Program-made: the position numbers and the translations under genes
In this document: positions 26,560-34,337 of the stretch, piece by piece
Numbering within the stretch: the first letter of the stretch is position 1
Layout: each line of letters begins with the position of its first letter
Assembly: GCA_019240395.1 (NCBI GenBank)
Contig: JAFAYM010000058.1
Location: forward strand, 1 to 48,947
From: Acidisphaera sp.
Lineage (GTDB): Bacteria > Pseudomonadota > Alphaproteobacteria > Acetobacterales > Acetobacteraceae
Direction: 5' to 3'
DNA length: 48,947 nucleotides
The notes under the pieces: model-generated
The model's database searches: none
What the model saw: only the letters and a program-made list of their open reading frames with translations
What the model was told of the DNA's origin: nothing

Positions 26560-28317
26560 TCAGGCGTCGGCCCTGGAGGGCACCGGCGCGGCCGGGGAGA
26601 CCTCCCCAGAGGGTCGCTGTGGCCGCAGCTTCATCTCGATTTCATAGCGCGTACCGGCCCCCTCGGTCACCGTCAAGGAGGCGCCAAGCTGGCGGGCGAA
26701 ACCACGGACCAGCTGGATCCCGATGCCGTCGCGCGCGCCGGGTTCCATCTCCGAGCGGCCCGACGGAATGCCGACCCCATCGTCGCGGATCACCAGCCGA
26801 GCCTCCTCGCCTTCGACGGTCAGGCGAACCGATATGGCGCCGCCCCGTCCCGCAGGGAAGGCGTATTTGACCGCATTGCTCACTGTCTCTGTGACGATAA
26901 GGGCCAGTGGCACCGCTTGGTCGCTGGAAAGCTGCAGCTCCGGAGCCTCGATATCGAGGCGGATGCGGGCACCCGGCGTTTCACCGAGCGCCTGGAACAG
27001 TTGATCACAGAGTTCCTTCATGAAGCTGCGCATGTTTAGAGTGTGCAATTCCCCGTGCGCATACAGATGGCGATGCAGGGTGCCGAGCGCCCGAATGCGA
27101 TCGCGGGCCGACTGGAACTCGGCGCGGGCTTCCGGTTGGCGAATACGGGCGGCCTGCAGGTTCAGCAGCGACGCGATGATCTGCAGGTTGTTCTTCACGC
27201 GGTGATGGATTTCCTGCATTAGGAGGTCCTGCTCGGCGAGCGATCCGCGCAGCTGCATCTCGCGCTCGGTCAGAGCTTCGGTCGCTTGTGCGAAGGAGAG
27301 CGACAGTTCGCGGACCTCTTGGGGGACGCCGGCGAGATCGCCGGGATCGAAGCGGCCGCCGCCCCGCCACCGCCCGACGGCGTGGTTCAGACGCTTGATC
27401 GGCTCGACCACAGCCAGATTGGCGCCGAAAGCAATCGCCGCGAGGCCAGATAGCAGCAACACGCCGAGCTCGGCGATGCGCCGCAGCAGCAGCCCGCGTG
27501 CGCGGGCGCGCTCGCGGGCCGAACCGTAGCCTACCAGCAGATGCAGCCCGTGGCCGAGATCGGCGATTGCATAGGAAAAGGGCTGGCCGTCCCGGGAAAC
27601 GGTTTCCAGGACCCCTCCCTGGGCGAGCAGCCGGCGCAGGATCGGAGAGGGCGGCAGCGCACCCGCCGGCGCCCCGGAGAGATCGACCGGCCGGGCGACT
27701 TCGCGGTCGAGCAGCCAAAGGTCCCCCGAAGGGCCGCCCCGTCGGGGCTCGGCAATGAGCCAGTTCGGGCGCAAGCCGGCCACCATGGCCCCGGACAGGC
27801 GGTTGCCGTCGAGCAGAGGATAGGCTGCCTGCAGGAGCGTGCCGGAGCCGGCGCTCCCCGCCCGCACGACGAAGTCGCGGCTCCGCGCAACCTCTGCAAA
27901 CCAGGAGGCGCCGGAAAGGTCTGCACCGCGCGCCGGACCGCCGCTAACGGTTGAGGCGCTGCAACGCACCTGGCCATCCGCATCCACTACGAACAAACCG
28001 GTATAATAGGCGGCATTCAACGACAGCACCTCGCCGAGCACATTTTCGCAGGAGGCCGGCGAGCGGAGGCTGGGCACCTTGGAAAGCGCGCCGAGCATCT
28101 GGACCACAGCCTCTAGCGCGGCATCATGGCGGGCCTGCACGGACTGGCGGATCAGAGTGACGTTCTCGACCGCCCCGGCCGCGGCGATGCGGTAGTTCTG
28201 CCAGGAGATCAGGACCGCCATCGCTACCACCGGGACAGCGGCGAAAAGCATCAGGGCGACCAACCGTGCCCGCACCGAGGAGGCGGAGCGTCGGCGGGCA
28301 GGGCCCAAATGTATCAT
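26560..28317 (-). CDS. Membrane sensor histidine kinase, HWE/HisKA_2 class (PhyK-like, likely acting on PhyR)
   Basis: The 585-residue kinase has a transmembrane helix at about 19-39, a periplasmic sensor region of about 240 residues (Cache-like by layout), a second helix at about 283-304, a HAMP-like linker and the kinase core. The phosphorylation site is in LLMQEIHHRVKNNLQ; the His before Arg-Val-Lys-Asn (about 372) is the probable acceptor. The ATPase part has ETVSNAVKYAF and RDDGVGIP. In alphaproteobacteria HWE/HisKA_2 kinases phosphorylate PhyR, and their genes often sit beside nepR. The start overlaps the nepR stop by 4 bp (ATGA), so expression is coupled. The signal sensed is unknown. 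Confidence 0.88.
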   Translation of the reverse strand: MIHLGPARRRSASSVRARLVALMLFAAVPVVAMAVLISWQNYRIAAAGAVENVTLIRQSVQARHDAALEAVVQMLGALSKVPSLRSPASCENVLGEVLSLNAAYYTGLFVVDADGQVRCSASTVSGGPARGADLSGASWFAEVARSRDFVVRAGSAGSGTLLQAAYPLLDGNRLSGAMVAGLRPNWLIAEPRRGGPSGDLWLLDREVARPVDLSGAPAGALPPSPILRRLLAQGGVLETVSRDGQPFSYAIADLGHGLHLLVGYGSARERARARGLLLRRIAELGVLLLSGLAAIAFGANLAVVEPIKRLNHAVGRWRGGGRFDPGDLAGVPQEVRELSLSFAQATEALTEREMQLRGSLAEQDLLMQEIHHRVKNNLQIIASLLNLQAARIRQPEARAEFQSARDRIRALGTLHRHLYAHGELHTLNMRSFMKELCDQLFQALGETPGARIRLDIEAPELQLSSDQAVPLALIVTETVSNAVKYAFPAGRGGAISVRLTVEGEEARLVIRDDGVGIPSGRSEMEPGARDGIGIQLVRGFARQLGASLTVTEGAGTRYEIEMKLRPQRPSGEVSPAAPVPSRADA

Positions 28318-28553
28318 TCCCCGGTGCCGGTGTCCTCCGTTGGCTGCTTACCAGAGCCTTCCAGTTTCTTGCGGTCATCCTCGATCAACCGGAGTAGCTC
28401 CTCGGGGATCGGCTCGCTAGCGACATCGTCGAACATCTTGTGCAGACCCCGTTGCAGCCAAACGTCGAACGCTGCATCGGGCTTGGGCGTTTTCCGCAGG
28501 AGCACTTTCTGCGGCGAATCGGGAAAACTAGGTCCTTCCTTTCGCTGCTTCAT
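28314..28553 (-). CDS. nepR: Anti-sigma factor NepR of the general stress response
   Basis: A 79-residue protein with the two-helix NepR signature FDVWLQRGLHKMFDD followed by EPIPEELLRLIEDD; the flanks are charged and probably disordered. NepR holds EcfG inactive until phosphorylated PhyR, which mimics a sigma factor, takes NepR away. ATG 28553 is preferred over TTG 28580, although neither has a strong ribosome-binding site. It lies between the second EcfG-type gene and the sensor kinase, an arrangement typical of the alphaproteobacterial GSR locus. Confidence 0.92.
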   Translation of the reverse strand: MKQRKEGPSFPDSPQKVLLRKTPKPDAAFDVWLQRGLHKMFDDVASEPIPEELLRLIEDDRKKLEGSGKQPTEDTGTGE

Positions 28554-28642
28554 CGCCGCGCGTCCCAACTCCGGCCGCAAACACCCGCGGAAAGCGACGA
28601 CACCCCTTGCGCCGCCGTGACCGCTTGAACTTAGGTGAGGGA

Positions 28643-29242
28643 CTACATCCGATTTGCGGCCGTGCGGGCTGTTGTCGCCATCACACCTCGGAGCACCGCC
28701 TCCGCCCGCAGCCCAGCACCAGCGCCATGCGTGCGCTGTACGAAGCGGTCGGGTTTCTCGCCGAACAGCCAGGCCTCAAGCTGGCGCCGGGCGCGGAACA
28801 CTCGGCTCTTGGCGGTGCCAACGGCGCAGCCGGTAGACTCGGCGAGCGCCTCGTAGCTCATGCCATGCACCACGACCATGACCAGGGCCTCCCGCTGGTC
28901 GGAGGGCAGCCGGTTCATCGCCTTCGCCAGCTCCTTTAGCGCCAGCCGGTCTTCGTGCGGCGCATCCGTGGCGAAAGCTGAGGATGGCACGTCGTCGATG
29001 TCGGTGGTATCGCGGCGCTTGCGGAGGTTGGAGATGAACCGATTGCGGAGAATGCGGTGCATCCAAGCGGCGAAATTGGTGCCGGGTATGAAGCTCTCCT
29101 GGGCGGAGAGTGCATTACAGACGGCGTCCTGCACAAGATCCTCGGCACCGGCGCGGTTGCGGGTGAGGGCCAACGCTTGGACCCGCAATTTCGGTAATAT
29201 GGCGATAATTTGGTCGTGGAAGCGGGCGGTCGTCGTGGTCAT
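28643..29242 (-). CDS. ecfG: EcfG-type sigma factor (paralogue 2, with C-terminal extension)
   Basis: ECF sigma factor of the EcfG (ECF15) group, 199 residues. The region-2 part has GAEDLVQDAVCNAL and FAAWMHRILRNRFISNLRK; region 4 has LPSDQREALVMVVVHGMSY, then GCAVGTAKSRVFRARRQLEAW. About 30 residues rich in Ala, Arg and Thr follow region 4 and are absent from the usual family length. It lies nearest to nepR, with the other paralogue immediately upstream on the same strand. Region-4 residues that contact the -35 element differ between the two, so they could recognise different promoters (inference). The start has GGGGGAG about 11 bp upstream. Confidence 0.88.
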   Translation of the reverse strand: MTTTTARFHDQIIAILPKLRVQALALTRNRAGAEDLVQDAVCNALSAQESFIPGTNFAAWMHRILRNRFISNLRKRRDTTDIDDVPSSAFATDAPHEDRLALKELAKAMNRLPSDQREALVMVVVHGMSYEALAESTGCAVGTAKSRVFRARRQLEAWLFGEKPDRFVQRTHGAGAGLRAEAVLRGVMATTARTAANRM

Positions 29243-29309
29243 CGGTTGCAGGCTCCCCCAGTTCTAAACGACCAATGAACGGGCTTGCCCCGGGGTTGCG
29301 TAGCTAACC

Positions 29310-29810
29310 TCACGAGTTCGAGAGTTCATCGGCAAGGTCGGCTTCCGGCTCGACTTGCGGCTCCATCACCCGCACCAGCTGCGCACGAGCCCGGGATACC
29401 CGCGCCTTCATAGTGCCCACCGGGACGTTGCAGATCGCCGCCGCTTCCTCGTAGCCGAGCCCCTGGGCCCCGACCAGCACCAGGGCCTCTCGCAGCAGTG
29501 GCGGCAGGCTCCAGATCAAACGATGCAGATCGTCCAGCTCCGCCCGGCTGTACTGGGCGGGAGCATGGGCGTCCTCGCGGGGCAGCGTGGTCTCAAGGGC
29601 CCGGCGCTCCGTGCGAAGCCGCCGGCCCTGCTCGTAGTAGGTGTTCCGCAGAATTGTGAACATCCAGGCGCGCAGGTTGCTGCCGGGCTGGAACTGCGCC
29701 AGCGCGCCCAGCGCGCGCACCAGTGCCTCCTGCACGAGATCGTCGGCTTCCGCCCGGTCGCGCAACAGGAATCTGGCGAAGCCCCGAAGATCGGGAAGCA
29801 GGGCCGCCAT
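29310..29810 (-). CDS. ecfG: EcfG-type sigma factor (paralogue 1)
   Basis: The 166-residue protein matches the canonical EcfG layout: LLPDLRGFARFLLRDRAEADDLVQEALVRA (shown in parts: LPDLRGFARFL and ADDLVQEALVRA), FQPGSNLRAWMFTILRNTYY in region 2, and LPPLLREALVLVGAQGLGYEEAA plus VGTMKARVSRAR in region 4. In the GSR model it directs RNA polymerase to promoters with GGAAC-N16/17-GTT. It is the first gene of the minus-strand GSR run, with about 67 bp to the second paralogue and a 258-bp divergent gap to phyR. ATG 29810 is the only in-frame standard start after a nearby upstream stop. Confidence 0.9.
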   Translation of the reverse strand: MAALLPDLRGFARFLLRDRAEADDLVQEALVRALGALAQFQPGSNLRAWMFTILRNTYYEQGRRLRTERRALETTLPREDAHAPAQYSRAELDDLHRLIWSLPPLLREALVLVGAQGLGYEEAAAICNVPVGTMKARVSRARAQLVRVMEPQVEPEADLADELSNS

Positions 29811-30068
29811 CAGCTGGCGCGGATCCTTGGGGGAGATCGGGGGCTTCCCTGTTCATGCCGTCTCGCGCAGTCTAGAGCATGTAGCTGAGGCCTGCTCGGG
29901 CCCGAGAGAGGAGGTTTTGCATGCCCGCCCTGCCTTGCGCGAGAATGCGTCTTGCCTGAACAATGCCGACCAGCGGGCACCGGCTCGATGATCACCGCGC
30001 GATGAACAGTTCGTATGCGTCGGGTAATGCACCGGCTGGACCGAGGCCATAACTAGGCGGGTGATCTC
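29811..30068. promoter_or_regulatory. Divergent control region between ecfG paralogue 1 and phyR
   Basis: The 258-bp gap must hold promoters for both arms of the GSR locus. It contains a perfect 12-bp palindrome CTCGGGCCCGAG (29895-29906) followed by GAGAGGAGG. A TGAAC-N16-GTA at 30003-30026 resembles the EcfG consensus but differs at two key positions, so I do not call it a promoter. No small gene is visible. Confidence 0.45.
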
Positions 30069-30800
30069 TTGAGCCGCGAAGATATTTTGCGCGCCCTGCC
30101 CTATGCCCGTCGCTACGCTCGGGCGCTGACCGGCAGTCAGCCGGGCGGCGACGCCCTGGTAGCCGAGGGACTGCGCGAGATGCTGGGGGACGTGCCGGCG
30201 GTTGATCCCCGCCGGGCGCTCTATGAACGGGTGACCCGAGGCTTCGACGCACTGGCAACCTCCCGGCCGGTGCCGAGCGGCAGCCTAAGCCACAAGCAGC
30301 GGCAGATGCTGCTGCTGACGGCACTCGAGGAGGTTCCGGTGGCGGATGCCGGGCCGATCGTTGGCCTTGAGAGGGAGGCGGCGGCGGCTCAGCTCGGCGA
30401 CGCGCGCGAGCGGCTGCGCACGGCCGCGGCCACCGACGTGCTCATCATTGAGGACGAGCTGATCATCGCCATGGACATCGAGGAGTTGGTCCGGGGTTGC
30501 GGTCATCGCGTTGTCGGAGTTGCGGGCAACGAGGAGGATGCCGTGGCAATCGCGAGACGGACCCGGCCCGGGCTGATCCTGGCAGACATCAATCTCGGCC
30601 GGGGTGGCGACGGCAGCAGTGCGGTCGCGCGCATCATGCTGCACCACCGGGCCCCGGTGATCTTCGTCACCGCTTATCCCGAAAGGCTGCTGACCGGCGA
30701 GGCGTTGGAGCCGGCCTTCGTCATCACAAAGCCGTTCGAGCCGATGGCGCTCGCCATCGCCACCTACCAAGCGGTCACCGGCGGGGTCCGCCTGGACTGA
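30069..30800 (+). CDS. phyR: General stress response regulator PhyR (sigma-mimic plus receiver)
   Basis: The 243-residue protein has an N-terminal EcfG-like domain (about 1-118) and a receiver domain (about 122-238). Receiver residues are E128-D129, the phosphoacceptor Asp173 in LILADINLG, Thr201 and Lys221. The block VIFVTAYPERLLTGE followed by FVITKPF is a PhyR hallmark. Phosphorylation, probably by the neighbouring kinase, exposes the sigma-like domain so that it binds NepR and frees EcfG. The start is TTG at 30069, which suggests modest translation; no better start is visible. The gene points toward the trehalose/glucan genes, about 105 bp upstream of glgE with no clear terminator between them. 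Confidence 0.93.
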   Translation: MSREDILRALPYARRYARALTGSQPGGDALVAEGLREMLGDVPAVDPRRALYERVTRGFDALATSRPVPSGSLSHKQRQMLLLTALEEVPVADAGPIVGLEREAAAAQLGDARERLRTAAATDVLIIEDELIIAMDIEELVRGCGHRVVGVAGNEEDAVAIARRTRPGLILADINLGRGGDGSSAVARIMLHHRAPVIFVTAYPERLLTGEALEPAFVITKPFEPMALAIATYQAVTGGVRLD

Positions 30801-30905
30801 GTTCCCCAATGGGCTGACTTCCCGGTAGCAGACCGGCGGGCCGGGAACCCGGCGGTGCGGGAGGCGCTCAACCAGGGCGGCTCAGGCCACAGATGCGAGA
30901 CGGAG

Positions 30906-33900
30906 ATGATGGCCACGACGGGAGGACAGGTGGACAGGGGCGTCGCGCGCCATGGACCGGAGGCGATGCACTCAGCGGCCGTCGGCCCCGCCCAGCGATC
31001 ACCACGCGTCTACTACCTACATCCACTTCTGGCCGGCCCGATCGGCGGCTGGCCGGCGCATCTCGACCGCGTTGCCCGGCTCGGCTTCGACCATTTGCTA
31101 ATTGCACCGCCCTTCCTTTGCGGCGGGGCCGCGCTGCAGAACCAGCGCGACGCCGTATCGTGGCGCGAGGCGCCCAGCACGATCTTCCTGGCGGCCGACC
31201 ACGACCGGCTGCATCCCGCACTGGCCGGGCCGAGTGAGGCGCTCGCCGCCTTGAGCCAGGTCGCTGACGAAGCCCGGGGATGCGGCCTCGTGCCCCTGCT
31301 CGACGTAGTGCTCGACCGGGTGGCCGCCGGCTCGAAGCTGGCGCGGCAGAACCCCGAGCTATTTGGCGCGCCAGATGCCTCCGACCGGCTCGACCCACGT
31401 CGTTACACCGGCGACGATGAGGCGGCGCAGGCGGGGCTGGCCGACCCCGATCAGACCGAGGCTCTGGCGGAATGGTGGAGCCGCCGGCTCAACGCCTGGT
31501 CGGAAGCCGGGATCGGCGGTTTCCGCTTTGTCCCGCTGCAGGGCATTCCGCCACGCCTGGTGCGCACGCTCATCGGAAAGGTGCGGCGCAATGCCACGGA
31601 GTGCCTGTTCCTCGGGTGGATGCCGGGTGTCCCCCAGAGCGATTTTTCCGGCTTTGCGGGTTGCGGGCTCGACTACGTCTTCTCCTCGCTTCCATGGTGG
31701 GATTTTTCCAGCGACTGGCTGTGGCAGGAGGCGTCGCGGCTGCGCGCGGTCGCGCCGATCCTCGCCTGCCCCGAGGCGCCGTTCGGTCGGCGCATCGCCG
31801 CCACTTGCCATGACCGCGCACGGCTGCGTGCCGCCTACCGGCGCGGACTGGGCTTCGCCGCCGGAATCGAATCCGGATGGATGATGCCGATGGGCTGCGA
31901 GTACGCTGCGACACGGCCGATGGACCCGAGGCGCGACACGGCGGAGGATTTCGCCACCCTTGTGGCCGAAGCGCCCTTCGACCTCGCCGAGACCATCAGC
32001 GCCGTCAATCGGGCGCGCGCTGAGGAGCCGGCACTCGCCGGATCGGCCGAACCGCGGCTGCTGACCGGGGCCGGTGGTCCGATCATTGCCGTGCTGCGCC
32101 CGGACGGCGCCGACGCGCGCGCCGCCGAGCGCGCCGTCCTGGTCCTAGCCAATGCCGGGCTGGAGCAGCGGGTGGAGGTGCCGACCGCCTCGTTGCTGGC
32201 CAATGCGGGGGGCAGCTTCGTGCCAATCGCCCCCGGGGCGGAGCTGGCGGTCGAGCCAGGCGACGTGCTGACGGTGCGCGCCACCGCAGCGCCGCCGATC
32301 CTGCGGCCACGCGACGATCTCGCCGCCTCGGCTCGCGAGGCGGCGAAAGCGCCGCGCTTGGCGATCGAGGCGGTGTCGCCGAGCGTCGATGGCGGTCAAT
32401 TCCCAGCCCGGCGCTGCGTGGGCGAGCTGGTCGAGGTTTCCACCGACGTGATCTGCGAAGGTCACGATCAGCTCGGCGTCGTACTGATGTGGCGCACCGC
32501 CGAGGCGGATTGCGAAGCCTCGGACGGCAAAGCGGGGGAGTGGCATGAAGTACGCATGCTGCCGCTCGGCAATGATCGCTGGACGGCAAGCTTTCCGCTG
32601 CTGCGGCTCGGAATGCATGAATTCACCATTGAGGCATGGCGCGACGCGTTCGCCAGCTTTCGCGATGAACTCTCAAAGAAACATGCCGCCGGAGTGAACA
32701 TCAAGCTGGAGCTGGTCGAGGGGCGCGAGCTGATCGCCGACATCGCCCGGCATGCCGCGCCGAAGCTCAAGCCAGGGTTGGACACGCTGCTGGAGGCGCT
32801 TTCGGAGGAAAGCGAAGAGGCGCGCCGCACGACGCTGCTGGCCCCCGAAACCGCCGCTCTGCTGGCCGAGGCCGACCCGCGCCCCTTTGCTCTGCGCGTC
32901 GAACCTCCTTTCCCGCTGGAAGCCGAGCGCACCGCGGCGCGCTTTGCCAGTTGGTATGAGATTTTTCCGCGCTCGATGAGCGACGATCCGCATCGCCACG
33001 GCACTTTCGAGGATGTGATCCGCCATCTGCCACGGATCCGCGACATGGGCTTCGACGTGCTCTACTTCCCCCCGATCCATCCGATCGGGCGGACCAACCG
33101 AAAGGGCCGCAACAATTCGCTGACCCCCGCGCCGGACGACCCGGGCAGCCCGTACGCGATCGGCAACGCAGAAGGCGGGCACGACGCGCTCCATCCCGAG
33201 CTCGGCACGATCGAGGATTTTCGCCGGCTACGCCAGACGGCGTCGCGACACGGGTTGGAGCTGGCGCTCGACTTCGCAATCCAGTGCTCGCCGGACCATC
33301 CCTGGCTTCGCCAGCACAAGGAATGGTTCGACTGGCGACCCGACGGCTCGCTTCGCTACGCCGAGAATCCGCCGAAGAAGTACGAGGACATCGTAAACGT
33401 CGATTTCTATGCCCCGGGCGCCATTCCGGGCTTGTGGCAGGCACTCTGTGAAGTCGTGCTGTTCTGGGCCGGCGAGGGCGTGCGCATTTTCCGGGTCGAC
33501 AACCCGCACACCAAGCCACTGCCGTTCTGGCACTGGATGATCGCCGAGGTTAAGGCGCGGTACCCCGACACGATCTTCTTCGCCGAGGCGTTTACGAAGC
33601 CGAAGATGATGTACCGGCTGGCGAAAGTAGGCTTCTCCGAGAGTTACACCTATTTCACTTGGCGCAACACCAAGCAAGAGCTGACCGAGTATCTCGAGGA
33701 GCTGGCCAACACGGCGCCACGCGAGTTCTTCCGACCGAATTTCTTCGTCAACACGCCGGACATCAACCCGGTGTTCCTGCAGACCTCCGGTCGTCCGGGA
33801 TTTCTCATCCGCGCGGCGTTGGCGACGACACTTTCGGGACTGTGGGGCCTCTACAACGGCTTCGAGCTGTGCGAAGGTCGTCCGCTGCCTGGCCGGGAGG

Positions 33901-34313
33901 AATACATCGACTCCGAGAAATATCAGCTCCGCGCCTGGGACTGGGATCGTCCCGGCAATATCGTCGCGGAAATAACTTCACTGAACTGGATACGGCGTAC
34001 CAACCCGGCATTGCAGACGCATCTCGGGGTCACCTTTCTGCCTTCAGGCAATGACCACATCCTGTTCTACGAGAAGTCGACGCCCGACCGGGGCAACGTC
34101 GTTCTCGTTGCCGTCGGCCTCGACCCGCGCGCGATCCAGGAGACGGAGATCGAGCTGCCGCTCTGGCGCTGGCGCCTGCCCGATGACGGAGCGCTGCAAG
34201 CCGACGACCTGGTCGGCGGAACGCGGTTCGTCTGGCACGGCAAGCGCCAGCGCCTGCGCCTCGATCCCTTCGTTTCGCCCTACGCGATCTGGCGGGTCCG
34301 CCCCGCCGCATGA
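30906..34313 (+). CDS. glgE: Alpha-1,4-glucan:maltose-1-phosphate maltosyltransferase GlgE with degenerate GH13-like N-terminal domain
   Basis: GlgE adds maltosyl units from maltose-1-phosphate to a growing alpha-glucan. The C-terminal half (from about residue 485 of 1135) has the GlgE domain order: an N-domain (DUF3416-like, about 485-612) and a GH13_3 barrel with DFAIQCSPDHPW, nucleophile Asp in FRVDNPHTKP (about 865), acid Glu in FFAEAFTKPKMM (about 894) and NTPDINP. The N-terminal half (about 20-420) resembles a GH13 barrel (RVYYLHPLLAG) but its motifs are eroded: DVVLDR for DVVxNH, GFRFVP for GxRxDA, FLGWMP for the Glu strand. Large two-barrel GlgE proteins are known in proteobacteria. 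The start is uncertain: GTG 30855, ATG 30906 and ATG 30966 are all possible. Confidence 0.92.
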   Translation: MMATTGGQVDRGVARHGPEAMHSAAVGPAQRSPRVYYLHPLLAGPIGGWPAHLDRVARLGFDHLLIAPPFLCGGAALQNQRDAVSWREAPSTIFLAADHDRLHPALAGPSEALAALSQVADEARGCGLVPLLDVVLDRVAAGSKLARQNPELFGAPDASDRLDPRRYTGDDEAAQAGLADPDQTEALAEWWSRRLNAWSEAGIGGFRFVPLQGIPPRLVRTLIGKVRRNATECLFLGWMPGVPQSDFSGFAGCGLDYVFSSLPWWDFSSDWLWQEASRLRAVAPILACPEAPFGRRIAATCHDRARLRAAYRRGLGFAAGIESGWMMPMGCEYAATRPMDPRRDTAEDFATLVAEAPFDLAETISAVNRARAEEPALAGSAEPRLLTGAGGPIIAVLRPDGADARAAERAVLVLANAGLEQRVEVPTASLLANAGGSFVPIAPGAELAVEPGDVLTVRATAAPPILRPRDDLAASAREAAKAPRLAIEAVSPSVDGGQFPARRCVGELVEVSTDVICEGHDQLGVVLMWRTAEADCEASDGKAGEWHEVRMLPLGNDRWTASFPLLRLGMHEFTIEAWRDAFASFRDELSKKHAAGVNIKLELVEGRELIADIARHAAPKLKPGLDTLLEALSEESEEARRTTLLAPETAALLAEADPRPFALRVEPPFPLEAERTAARFASWYEIFPRSMSDDPHRHGTFEDVIRHLPRIRDMGFDVLYFPPIHPIGRTNRKGRNNSLTPAPDDPGSPYAIGNAEGGHDALHPELGTIEDFRRLRQTASRHGLELALDFAIQCSPDHPWLRQHKEWFDWRPDGSLRYAENPPKKYEDIVNVDFYAPGAIPGLWQALCEVVLFWAGEGVRIFRVDNPHTKPLPFWHWMIAEVKARYPDTIFFAEAFTKPKMMYRLAKVGFSESYTYFTWRNTKQELTEYLEELANTAPREFFRPNFFVNTPDINPVFLQTSGRPGFLIRAALATTLSGLWGLYNGFELCEGRPLPGREEYIDSEKYQLRAWDWDRPGNIVAEITSLNWIRRTNPALQTHLGVTFLPSGNDHILFYEKSTPDRGNVVLVAVGLDPRAIQETEIELPLWRWRLPDDGALQADDLVGGTRFVWHGKRQRLRLDPFVSPYAIWRVRPAA

Positions 34314-34337
34314 GGCACCCGCTTGACGAGAGCTAAC

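Noticed and set aside
30003-30026. TGAAC-N16-GTA as an EcfG promoter for phyR
   Set aside because: It differs from GGAAC-N16/17-GTT at the first -35 base and at the last -10 base. I scanned both strands of 29243-29309, 29811-30068 and 30801-30906 by eye and found no better site, so no promoter is called. GGAAC at 30844 has no GTT at the right spacing.
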